A stretch of DNA of 45,858 nt from positions 1 to 45,858 of the forward strand of contig JAEDGP010000008.1 of NCBI GenBank assembly GCA_016297405.1. Direction: 5' to 3'. The translations under genes were made by a program, and so were the position numbers. Source of the DNA: Treponema sp. (GTDB lineage: Bacteria; Spirochaetota; Spirochaetia; Treponematales; Treponemataceae). Of the stretch, positions 1 to 9,062 are shown piece by piece (the stretch's first letter is position 1; every line of letters starts with the position of its first letter). Below the pieces are notes generated by a model that searched no databases, was not told where the DNA came from, and saw only the letters and a program-made list of their open reading frames with translations.

Positions 1-10
1 GGAGAACAAT

Positions 11-979
11 ATGAAAAAACTTTTGGGATTATTGCTTGCAGCAACAATGGTTTTCGCAATGGTTTCTTGTTCAGAAGATGAACAGATTATCATTTATTCA
101 AATGCTGATGATGAAGCCGCTGTGGCTGCAAAAAAAGCTCTTGATGAAAATGGCTTTGAAGGGAAATATATTTTCCAGTCATTTGGTACCAGTGAGCTTG
201 GCGGAAAGCTTCTTGCGGAAGGAAAGGATATTGAAGCTGACTTGATTACAATGAGTTCATTCTACATTGAATCTGCTCAGTCTCAGAATCAAATGTTCGC
301 AGATATTGAATTCGAAACAAAGGATTTGACTCCAACACCTTCATTCTATGCGCCAATGCTTGCAATTCAGGGTGCTTTGATTGTTAATACTGATGAACTT
401 GCAAACAACGGTCTTGAAAAGCCTGTTTCAATCAAAGACTTGGGAAAGTCTGGATATAATGGTCTTGTAAGTGTTGTGGATCCAGTTGGAAGTTCTACTG
501 GATGGCTTATGGTTCAGGCCCTTATCAACGAATATGGAGAAGAAGGAGCAAAAGCAGTTCTTTCAGGCGTATACAATAATGCAGGTCCTCATCTTGAAAA
601 GTCTGGTTCTGGTCCAATCAAAAAGGTTCGCGCCGGAGAAGTTGCCGTAGGATTCGGCCTTCGCCATCAGGCTGTGAGGGACAAGAAGTCTGGTAAACCA
701 ATCGACTTTGTCGATCCAAAAGAAGGAAATTTTGCGCTTACAGAATCTGTTGCAGTTATCAACAAAGGCTCAAAAAAGCAGAAGCTTGCCATGCAGATGG
801 CTGAATGTATCATCAAGAATGGACGCAAATACATAATCCAGGATTATCCAGTTGTTCTTTACGAAGGCGAAACAGTGGATGAAGAAAACAAGGCTTCAAA
901 CAGTAAGGTTTTCCCTGAACCACTTACAACAGAATTGCTCAAAAAACACAGAGATTTAAGCGATTCCTGCAAAAAATAA
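11..979 (+). CDS. ABC transporter substrate-binding lipoprotein (Fe3+/phosphonate-type, periplasmic-binding type 2)
   Basis: The product (322 aa) begins with a lipoprotein signal: a basic MKK start, a hydrophobic stretch and a lipobox ending in Cys20 (FAMVSC). The mature part starts with a IIIYSNADDEAA segment, and the overall pattern fits the family of iron(III)/2-aminoethylphosphonate receptors (COG1840-like): a YSN first strand, then a VDPVGSSTGW segment and a GFGLRHQAV segment in the second lobe. It would be anchored in the periplasm and deliver ligand to an ABC permease that is not in the window, presumably just upstream. The ATG is preceded by GGAGAAC at the left edge. A strong terminator follows, so this is the last gene of its operon. 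The ligand cannot be told from sequence; iron, phosphonate or another small anion are all possible. Confidence 0.8.
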   Translation: MKKLLGLLLAATMVFAMVSCSEDEQIIIYSNADDEAAVAAKKALDENGFEGKYIFQSFGTSELGGKLLAEGKDIEADLITMSSFYIESAQSQNQMFADIEFETKDLTPTPSFYAPMLAIQGALIVNTDELANNGLEKPVSIKDLGKSGYNGLVSVVDPVGSSTGWLMVQALINEYGEEGAKAVLSGVYNNAGPHLEKSGSGPIKKVRAGEVAVGFGLRHQAVRDKKSGKPIDFVDPKEGNFALTESVAVINKGSKKQKLAMQMAECIIKNGRKYIIQDYPVVLYEGETVDEENKASNSKVFPEPLTTELLKKHRDLSDSCKK

Positions 980-1052
980 TTTTTTTGCTATAAAAACAGC
1001 TGGTTGAATTTTCCTGAAAGGATAGTTCAACCAGGAATCTTTTCTTTGAATG

Positions 1053-1108
1053 AAAGCTTTTGCAAAGGTGCAGAATGAGCTTCTGCAGTCTTTCAAAAGC
1101 TTTTTTTT
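1053..1108 (+). terminator. Rho-independent terminator of the receptor operon
   Basis: AAAGCTTTTG at 1053-1062 pairs with CAAAAGCTTT at 1094-1103. An inner TGCAGAA/TTCTGCA stem continues the helix, and eight T follow. A second hairpin lies just upstream: CTGGTTGAA at 1000-1008 pairs with TTCAACCAG at 1026-1034, without a good T-tract. The two stand in tandem after the receptor gene. Confidence 0.85.
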
Positions 1109-1116
1109 AGGCGGAG

Positions 1117-1554
1117 TTAAATCCTGTATTCTACATAGCGGACTCGTCCTTCTTCCACTGCCTTTCTTATTTCCTTTTCCCTTGTGGAAAGACCTGAGCT
1201 GCCTGTTTTCACTTCGATAAGTAGAATTTCTGAGACTTCTTTACCCTCGCTGATTCCGTTGAAGGCGATGAAATCGATTGGTTTGCCAACAAAACGTGCA
1301 TCACCAGGATTGCATGGAAAATCTGGAAAAAACGGAGCAAGTTGTTCAGCAACCTGTCCACCAATAACAGCTCTTGAGCGATTTATCGCATCGCTCCTGT
1401 GCTTTTTGAATTCTTTGCTGTCCTTGAGTTTTGCCCAAAGAAATCCGATAATAAAAAAAATGGCGCAAGAGATAATCAACAGCAGAAAAAATCCTGTTTG
1501 TTGTGTAACCGAAGTGCCATCAAAAACGTTAAATGTGTGTGAAAAAAAATCCAT
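1117..1554 (-). CDS. Membrane-anchored Holliday-junction-resolvase-like nuclease
   Basis: 145 aa counted from the ATG at 1552-1554. The frame stays open further upstream but would run into the divergent OmpA gene, and no better start is visible. Residues about 20-42 form one transmembrane segment (GFFLLLIISCAIFFIIGFLW), followed by a charged helix. The C-terminal half looks like the archaeal/bacterial family of endonucleases related to Holliday junction resolvases: GDARFVGKPIDFIAF, then ILLIEVKTG. Asp94, Glu114 and Lys116 form a PD-(D/E)xK-type active site. It probably cuts branched or damaged DNA at the membrane; the true substrate is unknown. It is divergent from the OmpA gene with only about 55 bp between start codons, and no convincing Shine-Dalgarno sequence is seen. 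Confidence 0.7.
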   Translation of the reverse strand: MDFFSHTFNVFDGTSVTQQTGFFLLLIISCAIFFIIGFLWAKLKDSKEFKKHRSDAINRSRAVIGGQVAEQLAPFFPDFPCNPGDARFVGKPIDFIAFNGISEGKEVSEILLIEVKTGSSGLSTREKEIRKAVEEGRVRYVEYRI

Positions 1555-1609
1555 AGCAGAATCTAACAACAAAAACGAATAAAAACAATATGTTGTCCAA
1601 GAGGTGCAA

Positions 1610-2857
1610 ATGAAGTCCCGCAATAAAAAAATCATCCTTGCTTTAGCAGTAAGCTTCTTGATGTTTCCTTTTTTTTCATCAGAAAACGATGAGGAAGTTC
1701 TTTTCCGTTTCAAATTCAACAAGGACGATAAAAGCAGAATCCTTTCAACGGTTGATGAGGAAGTGTACATAGAAGGAAATTTAAGTCATCAGGCAAAGAT
1801 TCTCAACCGCATTTCTAGTGTTGTTACGTCAGTTTATGAAAATGGCAACGGCATTACTAAAGCCACATTCATGACAAGCGAAAGCGCAAAATTGAAGGGG
1901 GACGCGTTCACCAATTATACCTGGGGCGAAGAGTATGAGAGTATTTTTGAAAGAACCCCACTTGGAAAGTACACCATCAGCGACATTTATTTTATGCCTA
2001 CTGTTCGTGATGTACCGCTTTTCCCTTCAGAGCCTGTTAAAAAAGGCCAGATTTGGACTGGAGAAGGTCACGAAGCCCATGATTTAAGAAGAGGATTCAA
2101 TGCATCAAAGCCATTCAAAGTTCCTTTTGTTGCTTCTTATTGCTGGAAGGATACGGAAGAAAAAGAAAACGGCACAAAGCTTTATGTGATTGAAGCTCGT
2201 TATGACTTGTATTTTGAAAGTCCTGAGCCAGATACTTCTACAAACGAGTATTTGAATTATCCCGCTGTGACTATGGGGCATTCATATCAGACTATCTGGT
2301 GGGATAACGACCGGGGTATGATCGATCACTATAGTGAAGAATTCAAAATCTCAATCACAAGCTTTTATGGGACCAGCTTTGTTTTTGTTGGAACTGCTCA
2401 TGCCGAGGTGAATGAATTCCAAAGGGTAAGCAGTGATGAAACAGTCATGCAGGTTCGTGAATCTGTGGAAAGATTCGGCCTGGAGAATGTGGAAGTAAGA
2501 AAAGGCGAAAAAGGTCTTGTGATAAGTGTTGAAAATATTCAGTTTAAGCCTGATTCTTCGGAGCTCCTGGAAAGCGAAAAGGTCAAGCTTAATAAAATTG
2601 GGGATATTCTGAAGCTATATACAAATGATATTCTTGTTACAGGTCATTGTGCCGCACGTGGCACAAAACCTTTTCAACAAAAAATTTCAGAAGAGAGGGC
2701 ATCAGCAGTTGCCAGTTACTTGACGCAGCTTGGGGTGCGTAAAAGCGAATGCATTTTCACCATCGGAAAAGGTGCATCAATGCCGATAGCTCCAAACTCA
2801 ACGGAAGACGGCAGGGCAAGAAACAGAAGAGTAGAAATAACTTTGATGGACAACTGA
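1610..2857 (+). CDS. OmpA-family peptidoglycan-binding envelope protein
   Basis: 415 aa. I chose the ATG at 1610 because AGAGG lies 5 nt before it; a GTG two codons earlier overlaps that site. The N-terminus is a Sec signal peptide (basic, then ALAVSFLMFPFF). About residues 30-285 form a beta-rich domain with no family I recognise. About residues 300-415 form an OmpA/MotB C-terminal domain: IQFKPDSSEL, VTGHCAARGT, SEERASAVASYL, and a final GRARNRRVEI. That domain normally holds diaminopimelate-type peptidoglycan, so the protein should sit in the periplasm or outer membrane and tether envelope to wall. Position 641-650 of the domain carries an alanine-rich loop in place of the usual TDNxG, a common variation. 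It converges with the EAL gene, stops 13 bp apart. Confidence 0.8.
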   Translation: MKSRNKKIILALAVSFLMFPFFSSENDEEVLFRFKFNKDDKSRILSTVDEEVYIEGNLSHQAKILNRISSVVTSVYENGNGITKATFMTSESAKLKGDAFTNYTWGEEYESIFERTPLGKYTISDIYFMPTVRDVPLFPSEPVKKGQIWTGEGHEAHDLRRGFNASKPFKVPFVASYCWKDTEEKENGTKLYVIEARYDLYFESPEPDTSTNEYLNYPAVTMGHSYQTIWWDNDRGMIDHYSEEFKISITSFYGTSFVFVGTAHAEVNEFQRVSSDETVMQVRESVERFGLENVEVRKGEKGLVISVENIQFKPDSSELLESEKVKLNKIGDILKLYTNDILVTGHCAARGTKPFQQKISEERASAVASYLTQLGVRKSECIFTIGKGASMPIAPNSTEDGRARNRRVEITLMDN

Positions 2858-2870
2858 TAAAAAAGGAGAG

Positions 2871-4556
2871 CTAGTTGTAGATGTATGTTCCCATTTCGAT
2901 GGAAATGATGGCTTTTTCATCACCTGCAAGGTATGCTTCGCAATTTGCCTTTGGCATAGGAGTTCCCCGAAGAAAGCCCTGTACGATATGACAGTTGAAT
3001 TTCTTCAAAAGTTCAAGCTGTTCAGGGTGTTCCACACCTTCTGCGATTGTATCAAGCCCCATTTTTGAAACCATTTCGATGATGGAATTCGTGATATTTG
3101 CTTGAATGCCATCATCGGCAGTAATGTCATTGATAAAGCTTTTGTCGATCTTGAGTGTGTTCAGCGGCAAAGCCTGCAGGTAGCTCAAAGATGAATATCC
3201 CGTTCCAAAATCATCCAGGGAAATCCTGAATCCGATTTTCTTGAGTTCATTAAGCTTGAAAATGGCATCCTGTATGTTGTCGATCATAAGTCCTTCTGTG
3301 ATCTCAATTTCGATAAAATCAGGATCCAAGTTGAATTCATTCAGAAAATCCTTTATTTCAGCCAGGAAATTATCCTGCTTAATCTGTAAAGGTGAAATGT
3401 TTACAGAAATCACACCACCGAAATTGAATTCTGTCTGCCATTTTTTCAGCGTTGCAAACGCTGTTCTGATAATCCATTTTCCAATGGGAATGATCAAACC
3501 AATTTCTTCTGCCAAAGGAATAAAAACCGATGGAGGTATGGTTCCAAGTTCCTCGTCATGCCATCGAATCAGAGCTTCAAAACCTCTAAGTTGTCCTGTT
3601 TGTATGTCGAACTGAGGTTGATAGACCTGTTCAAAGTCGCTGTCCAAAATGGCCTGGCTCATTTTTGTCTGCATGTTCAGTTTCTGGATGAAGCAGATTT
3701 GCATTTCTGGCTCAAAGAATTCAAAACGATTTTTGCCGTCTTTTTTTGCATAGTGTATGGCAATATCTGTATAGCGTAATAGGTCTTCGGCATTGTCGGT
3801 GTGGTCTGGAAAAACTGTTATTCCACCAGAAACACTTATACCTTCGATCAGAAAAGATTCGAAAATCGTATCGGTAATAGTGACGATTGAGTCCAGGGAG
3901 TTTACATTCTGGATTGCTACAAGAAATTCGTCATCGCCGAATCTGTAGCTTTTTATTGATTTTCTTTCGAACTTTTTCAGTACTGTAACGGCTGATTTCA
4001 GGATTCTGTCGCCTTCATTATGACCTTTTGAATCATTGATGTTTTTCATATTATCAATGTCAATCAAAAGTAGGGCAGCTTTAGTCGATGTGTCTTCAGC
4101 ATTTGAAATTATGTCTTTGAAATCCTCGTTGAATTTGTTGCGGTTTGCAATTCCAGTAAGCACATCTATGAAAGCTGTTTCTTTCAGGCGCTGGTCCTGT
4201 TCTTTTTCCTTTGTGATGTTCATTAAATTTATGACAATAAGTCTTTCGGGAGTGCTTGTCATGGACATCTTGAACCAGTTGTGGCTCATGTCGGAATAAT
4301 ATGTAATTGGATCAACATTGATGTTGTTCAGAGTTTTTTCTGCAATATCCATCCATGGAATCGAAGGATTCAGGCGATAAATGAATTGGGTAAGTTTTGT
4401 GCAGCCATCAATGGCATAGCATACCTGCTTTTTGAAAGCTTCGTTCTGGTAAACCAGCTGGATATCTGTGATTTTCCCGTCTTTTAGTATTGGTTGTCCA
4501 ACAAGAATCGGGGAAGATAATGCATCTAGAATTGAAGTAACAACGAGTTCGGACAT
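2871..4556 (-). CDS. c-di-GMP phosphodiesterase: PAS-like sensor, degenerate GGDEF, intact EAL
   Basis: 561 aa from the ATG at 4554-4556. Residues 1-120 form a PAS-like sensor region. Residues about 128-280 form a GGDEF domain whose signature reads GDDEF (207-211), with the second Gly replaced by Asp. Residues about 300-550 form an EAL domain with the usual catalytic set: EAL (327-329), the Asn of SVNIS, the Glu of EITE, the DDFGTGYSSL metal motif, the Lys of LKIDKS, the Glu of AEGVE and the QGF. The protein therefore probably degrades c-di-GMP, with the GGDEF part perhaps acting as a GTP-binding regulator. It has no membrane segment, so it is cytoplasmic. A TTG two codons upstream (4562) is open but lies at or before the likely transcription start. 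Confidence 0.88.
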   Translation of the reverse strand: MSELVVTSILDALSSPILVGQPILKDGKITDIQLVYQNEAFKKQVCYAIDGCTKLTQFIYRLNPSIPWMDIAEKTLNNINVDPITYYSDMSHNWFKMSMTSTPERLIVINLMNITKEKEQDQRLKETAFIDVLTGIANRNKFNEDFKDIISNAEDTSTKAALLLIDIDNMKNINDSKGHNEGDRILKSAVTVLKKFERKSIKSYRFGDDEFLVAIQNVNSLDSIVTITDTIFESFLIEGISVSGGITVFPDHTDNAEDLLRYTDIAIHYAKKDGKNRFEFFEPEMQICFIQKLNMQTKMSQAILDSDFEQVYQPQFDIQTGQLRGFEALIRWHDEELGTIPPSVFIPLAEEIGLIIPIGKWIIRTAFATLKKWQTEFNFGGVISVNISPLQIKQDNFLAEIKDFLNEFNLDPDFIEIEITEGLMIDNIQDAIFKLNELKKIGFRISLDDFGTGYSSLSYLQALPLNTLKIDKSFINDITADDGIQANITNSIIEMVSKMGLDTIAEGVEHPEQLELLKKFNCHIVQGFLRGTPMPKANCEAYLAGDEKAIISIEMGTYIYN

Positions 4557-4565
4557 ATTCAATTA

Positions 4566-4594
4566 ATTTTACGAATCAATCATGGATTTGTCAA
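4566..4594 (-). promoter_or_regulatory. Sigma-70-type promoter of the EAL/GGDEF gene
   Basis: On the minus strand a perfect TTGACA (-35, 4589-4594), a 17-nt spacer and TAAAAT (-10, 4566-4571). The -10 ends 9 nt before the ATG, so the mRNA would have almost no leader; no Shine-Dalgarno is present. Confidence 0.65.
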
Positions 4595-4679
4595 AATTTA
4601 AATGTTGATTTAAACAAATCATTTTTTTCATGGACTTTTTTAACTCTCTGTAATTATTGAAATGAGGATATTGATTTTT

Positions 4680-5735
4680 TTAGTCTGTGCCAAATCGAAT
4701 TTTTTCCCAAAGGTCATTGTATTTGTAAAGATCTTCGCCAATATCACTTTTAAGTTCGCAGTTTTTCATCTGACTCGCTTCGTACATAGGTTTTGTCGTC
4801 ATATACTTTGGAGCTTCGGTATTTACGTAGCAAGGGAAGTGGAAGAAATCCAGGAATTTCGCATAGTTTTTAGGCTCACACATGTAGTTTATGAATTTAT
4901 GAGCTAAATCTGCATGTTCAGAATCACGCAGGATGCACATACTGTCCAGATAAGCAGGGCCTCCTTCTTCAGGAATAAAGAAATCGATTGTTTCTTCCCA
5001 TTTTTCCTCAGGGACTTCACCGAATACAACTTCGGCGTAACCTTGGCAAAGCCAGAAGTCGCCTTCCGCAAAGGATTTTCCGAATGCTTCTGCATCAAAT
5101 TTTACAAGGTTCGGCTTCCATTCATCATTTACCAGATGAAATGCCTGGTTCAGTTCTTCGTCGTTTACGGAACAAACAGAATGCCCGTTGTGAACCAAAG
5201 CGTCGCCTATGACTTCGCGCATATCGTCCATCATTGTGGCATGACCTTTGAATTTTTTGTCGGCAAAAATGCTCCAGTCTCTTGAATATGAATCCTCAGG
5301 AACTTTTGTTTTGTTTACGCTGATTCCTGCGGCTCCAAAATAGTATGGAACAGCATAAGCCATGTTCGGGTCATGGGTAGCTTTAGCCATAACATCGGTG
5401 TTGATGTACTGCTTGTTGGGAATCAATGAAGAATCCAATTCTTTAAGCATTCCCTGATCAATCATGATTTTTACAAAATCTTGTGAAGGAACGACGATAT
5501 CATAATTTGAAGCGCCGTTTTTGATTTTGTTGTACATTTCTTCATTGGAGGTATATTCATCCAGAATAACTTTGCAGTTGTATTCCTTTTCAAAAGACTC
5601 AATTACATCTTTTGGTGTATAGTACGTCCAGTTATAGATGTAAAGCACGTTGTCATGTTTAGTTCTGTTTACATAGAAGGCAAGTGCGTTTATGGCGATT
5701 GCTGCGCCAATAAGTAATTTTCCAGTTAATTTCAT
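4680..5735 (-). CDS. potD: Spermidine/putrescine-binding periplasmic protein PotD
   Basis: 351 aa, the periplasmic receptor of a polyamine ABC transporter. The hydrophobic N-terminus has an ALA site (residues 17-19) suited to signal peptidase I, and there is no lipobox, so the protein is probably soluble or signal-anchored. The mature part starts with the PotD/PotF hallmark VLYIYNWTYYTP, then EKEYNCKVILDEYTSNEEM, YDIVVPSQDFV and VPYYFGAAGI. Aromatic and acidic residues typical of the polyamine pocket are visible (W, Y, D and E around SNEEM and WLCQGYAEV). The gene starts 2 bp after the potC stop, with an AGGTAG ribosome-binding site inside potC. Placing the receptor last in a potA-B-C-D order is usual. 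Putrescine or spermidine preference cannot be decided. Confidence 0.9.
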   Translation of the reverse strand: MKLTGKLLIGAAIAINALAFYVNRTKHDNVLYIYNWTYYTPKDVIESFEKEYNCKVILDEYTSNEEMYNKIKNGASNYDIVVPSQDFVKIMIDQGMLKELDSSLIPNKQYINTDVMAKATHDPNMAYAVPYYFGAAGISVNKTKVPEDSYSRDWSIFADKKFKGHATMMDDMREVIGDALVHNGHSVCSVNDEELNQAFHLVNDEWKPNLVKFDAEAFGKSFAEGDFWLCQGYAEVVFGEVPEEKWEETIDFFIPEEGGPAYLDSMCILRDSEHADLAHKFINYMCEPKNYAKFLDFFHFPCYVNTEAPKYMTTKPMYEASQMKNCELKSDIGEDLYKYNDLWEKIRFGTD

Positions 5736-5737
5736 AT

Positions 5738-6625
5738 CTACCTGCTTGCAGCAAAGTTTTTAAGGCTGCCACGAAGAACAAGAACGATTGCACAGATTGT
5801 AAGAATCAGCACAAACGAAAGCGAATTGATGACAGGACTTACGCCAACTCTCATCATGTTGTAGATTTTTATAGGAAGAGTAACCGAGCCTGCTCCATTT
5901 ACCAAAGATGTGATTACATAATCTTCCAGCGACATTGTTACGCTCATCATGTAACCTGAAGTCACACCAGGCATAATTGCCGGTATGATTACTTTTGTAA
6001 GTGTCTGGAACTCGTTTGCACCAAGATCATGAGCGGCTTCGATTATGGAATAGTCGAATTCATCAATTCTGGCACTGACCATAAGGTAAACGAATGGCAG
6101 ACAGAAAGTTGTATGGGCAATGAAAATAGATTTCATTCCAAGTCCAAAATTGATGCCGTTAAAGAAGATCAGAAGGGAAACGCCCATGATGACTTCAGGT
6201 AATACCATCGGTAAAAAGCTGATTGTCTGTATGTAGGATTTGCCAAAGAATTTGTACCATCCTATGCCGATTGCAGCCAGGCTTCCGATTAATGTAGCAA
6301 CAAGGGAGGAATCAACAGCAATTACAAGGCTGTTTAGCAAAGCTTTCCACAAGTCATCTGATTCAAAAAACAACTTTTCGTACCAAATGAGGCTGAATCC
6401 CTCAAAGTTTGCGCTCTTTGCGGAATTGAATGAAAAAAGTGTGATTACCATAAGTGGCAGAAACAGAAAGGCAACTGAAAGTGCCAATGTGGATTTGCTC
6501 AAGCTGAAAAATGAATGATTTTTTCGCCAGTATTTTCTTGCGTGACGAGCATTTTCGCTTGAAGGTTGTTTATTGGCAAAAATCTTGAATGGGTTCTTTA
6601 TGGATTTCAATGGACTCATGATCAT
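5738..6625 (-). CDS. potC: Polyamine ABC transporter permease PotC
   Basis: Inner-membrane permease of about 295 aa with six predicted membrane segments. It carries the coupling (EAA) loop as EAAHDLGANEFQTLTKVIIPAIMPG, which docks on PotA, and the PotC-like phrase SLEDYVITSLVNG. An unusually polar N-terminal tail of about 45 residues (SIKNPFKIFANKQPSSENAR) precedes the first membrane segment. Three starts are possible: GTG 6628, ATG 6625 and ATG 6619. An AAGGAAGG just upstream can serve either ATG. It lies 9 bp after potB and 2 bp before potD, inside one transcription unit. Confidence 0.9.
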   Translation of the reverse strand: MIMSPLKSIKNPFKIFANKQPSSENARHARKYWRKNHSFFSLSKSTLALSVAFLFLPLMVITLFSFNSAKSANFEGFSLIWYEKLFFESDDLWKALLNSLVIAVDSSLVATLIGSLAAIGIGWYKFFGKSYIQTISFLPMVLPEVIMGVSLLIFFNGINFGLGMKSIFIAHTTFCLPFVYLMVSARIDEFDYSIIEAAHDLGANEFQTLTKVIIPAIMPGVTSGYMMSVTMSLEDYVITSLVNGAGSVTLPIKIYNMMRVGVSPVINSLSFVLILTICAIVLVLRGSLKNFAASR

Positions 6626-6634
6626 CACCTTCCT

Positions 6635-7675
6635 TTACTGGTTGTTGGCCGAATCCAGCGTTGCGGCGCTCTGGGAAATTACAGGAGTTAAAGCAGCGTC
6701 TTCCCTTGCAGTAGATTTTTTCAGGGAAGCCTCATTTTTGTTTGCAAGAAGCATCCAGAGAATTGCACCCATACTTATCAACGTAATGAGGATGCTGAAG
6801 GCGCTTGCAAGAGGGTAATTTCGTGTTTTGTTTATCTGGTCAACGATTATGTTGCCAAGCATGTAACTGTTCTTGTCGCCCACAATCTGAGGAACTGTGT
6901 AGCTTCCGAATATAGGAATGAAAGTGAATATAAGCGCACTTATGATGCCGCTTTTGATTCCTGGCAAAAGAACCTTGAACATTGCGGTAGGCTTATTTGC
7001 CCCTAAATCTCTTGCTGCTTCAATAAGGCTGAAATCAAATCTGTCTACGGCAGTAAAAATCGGAAGAATTGCATATGGCAAATACATGTAAATGCTTACA
7101 AGAATTATGGTTCCCTGTGTATACATGAATTTTCCAGGTGTAAAACCTTCGGTGCTTCCGTTGTGGAAAACCCAATAGAAAAAACTTAAAAGAGAATTCA
7201 ATATTCCATCTTCACCAAGAATGGTTTTCCAGGCAAAAATGCGAATGAGGCTGTTTGTGAGGAAAGGAATGATGATAAGAACTAGAAGTAAGGTCTGATG
7301 CTTGCTTCGTGCCATTGCATAACCGGATGGCAGTGCAATAAGAATCGTTATTGCTGTGGTAATCAGAGTAATCCAAAGCGTTCTGAAGAAAATCTTCATA
7401 TAGCTTGGACTGAAAATCTGTTGATATGCTGCCAGCGAAAAATTGAATTTTACGCCACCGTAAATGCTCTTTGTCATGAAGGAATAGACAAGAATAATTA
7501 CGATTGGCGCAATGAAGAATACCGTAAACCATATTCCCATTGGCCATCCGTAAACTGGACCTGGATTCCCTTTTTTGTATTTTGCGTCACGCGCTTTTGA
7601 TGCGAGCTTCAGGAAAAAAGGCTTTTTTTCAGCTGGTGGCTGTTCTTCTTTAACATCAGATTTGTTTTCTTTCAT
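6635..7675 (-). CDS. potB: Polyamine ABC transporter permease PotB
   Basis: 346 aa. A charged cytoplasmic N-terminal tail of about 45 residues is followed by six predicted membrane segments. The coupling loop reads EAARDLGANKPTAMFKVLLPGIKSG, matching PotB. It forms the heterodimeric channel with PotC. The ATG has AAAGGA seven bases upstream. The polar C-terminal tail is rich in Ala, Ser and Thr and looks disordered. It follows potA after 51 bp. Confidence 0.9.
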   Translation of the reverse strand: MKENKSDVKEEQPPAEKKPFFLKLASKARDAKYKKGNPGPVYGWPMGIWFTVFFIAPIVIILVYSFMTKSIYGGVKFNFSLAAYQQIFSPSYMKIFFRTLWITLITTAITILIALPSGYAMARSKHQTLLLVLIIIPFLTNSLIRIFAWKTILGEDGILNSLLSFFYWVFHNGSTEGFTPGKFMYTQGTIILVSIYMYLPYAILPIFTAVDRFDFSLIEAARDLGANKPTAMFKVLLPGIKSGIISALIFTFIPIFGSYTVPQIVGDKNSYMLGNIIVDQINKTRNYPLASAFSILITLISMGAILWMLLANKNEASLKKSTAREDAALTPVISQSAATLDSANNQ

Positions 7676-7726
7676 AGATAAATCCTTTCAAAGCTGGAAT
7701 TCAACAAAAAATCATTAAAAACAGGT

Positions 7727-8914
7727 TTATTTGTTGATATCTTCAACAATGTATCCGTCTTCGCTAGACCATGAAATGTATACAGTGTCTTTCCATGCAA
7801 TCTCTGGGCCGTCATCCAGATAATTTGTATGCTGTTTGAAAACCTTTACGATGGTTCCGTTCTCAAGTTTTACATAGAATTTTGACTGGAAACCTGTGTA
7901 AACTGGTTCTTCTACAACACCTTTGAAAACGTTGATGTCTTTTCTTCCGCCAACGTTAGGGATTTCAGTTGTGATTCTGATTTTTTCGGGACGAATGGTA
8001 AATGCTACTTTCTGTCCAGGTTCTGTTCTTTCATAGTCGGTTACAAGAATGTTCTTGTCTTCTTCCTTTGTCTGCTGTGTGTCGCCAGGAAGAGGAGTTT
8101 GGTTTCCAAGAGCTGGCACTTTAAGCGTAACATTGTATTCTGTGCCAGTTTTGCCCTGAAATTCGTCGCATTGCACTACAGTTGATTCGAAAAGATTTGT
8201 TTCACCGATGAATTGCGCTACAAATTGTGTTGCCGGTTGTTCATAGATTTCGTATGGAGTTCCAATCTGAAGTACATTTCCCTGGTTCATTACAGCAATT
8301 CTGTCCGAAACGGCAAGAGCTTCGCTTTGGTCATGAGTTACAAAGATGAATGTGATTCCAATCTGATCGTGAAGGTGATCAAGTTCAACAAGAAGACTAG
8401 AACGGAGTTTCGCATCCAAAGCAGAAAGGGGTTCGTCTAAAAGCAAAACCTTTGGATCGTTAATCAGCGCTCGTGCAATCGCAACCCGTTGTCTTTGTCC
8501 GCCGGAAAGCTGATTTGGTTTTTTGTTTATATGCTGATCAAGCTGAACAAGATGAACGTAGTGGCGTACCTTTTCATCGATAAGCTTTTTGTCCATTTTT
8601 TTCAATCTCAATGGAAAAGCAATGTTTTCATAAACTGAAAGATGAGGGAAAAGTGCATAAGTCTGAAAAACAGTATTTGCAAGCCTTTTGTTAGGCTGAA
8701 GAGGTGTAATGTCCTTGTCATCAAAAAGAACAACTCCATCATCAGGAAATTCAAAACCGGCGATAATGCGAAGCAAAGTTGTTTTTCCGCATCCAGAAGG
8801 TCCAAGCAAAGAGAAGAATTCTCCTGGCTTGATAGTAAAGTTAATGTCATCAAGTGCTACGAAATCATCGAAGCGCTTTGAGACATGGTCAATGGTAACC
8901 TGGCTTCCGTTCAC
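7727..8914 (-). CDS. potA: Polyamine ABC transporter ATP-binding protein PotA
   Basis: 395 aa, the ATPase that drives PotBC. Walker A is GPSGCGKTT (38-46), followed by the Q-loop VFQTYALFPH, the signature LSGGQRQRVA, Walker B VLLLDEPLSALD and the H-loop THDQSEA. The C-terminal part (about 240-395) is an OB-fold TOBE regulatory domain (IRPEKIRI), with an insertion of about 25 polar residues (QTPLPGDTQQTKEEDKN) compared with typical PotA. The start is GTG with AGGGG upstream. It is the first gene of the potABCD unit. The promoter region at 8985-9015 is AT-rich with a TATAAT-like and a TTGACA-like box, but their spacing is poor. Confidence 0.92.
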   Translation of the reverse strand: MNGSQVTIDHVSKRFDDFVALDDINFTIKPGEFFSLLGPSGCGKTTLLRIIAGFEFPDDGVVLFDDKDITPLQPNKRLANTVFQTYALFPHLSVYENIAFPLRLKKMDKKLIDEKVRHYVHLVQLDQHINKKPNQLSGGQRQRVAIARALINDPKVLLLDEPLSALDAKLRSSLLVELDHLHDQIGITFIFVTHDQSEALAVSDRIAVMNQGNVLQIGTPYEIYEQPATQFVAQFIGETNLFESTVVQCDEFQGKTGTEYNVTLKVPALGNQTPLPGDTQQTKEEDKNILVTDYERTEPGQKVAFTIRPEKIRITTEIPNVGGRKDINVFKGVVEEPVYTGFQSKFYVKLENGTIVKVFKQHTNYLDDGPEIAWKDTVYISWSSEDGYIVEDINK

Positions 8915-9062
8915 TCAAGTAACCCCTACCAAAAGTGATAAGACCGTCCAACAACGGCTTTTGAACATTTAATTTATTTGCATAGAATGATGTTATTATA
9001 TGGAATTGTCAATAAAACAATTTAAAAAAGTGCCATAAAAGGACATTATTTTCTGATAAGAA

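Noticed and set aside
1555..1770. N-terminal extension of the Holliday-junction-resolvase-like protein to 217 aa
   Set aside because: It would overlap the divergent OmpA gene over about 160 bp and has low-complexity Ser/Leu/Lys sequence; the protein with one membrane anchor starts at 1554.
4585..4630. Hairpin GATTTGT...ACAAATC followed by T as a plus-strand terminator
   Set aside because: No plus-strand gene lies upstream, since the EAL gene is on the minus strand; the left arm is part of that gene's -35 region.
8985..9015. TTGACA and TATAAT boxes before potA as a promoter
   Set aside because: On the minus strand they are only 6 nt apart, so they cannot form one sigma-70 promoter.
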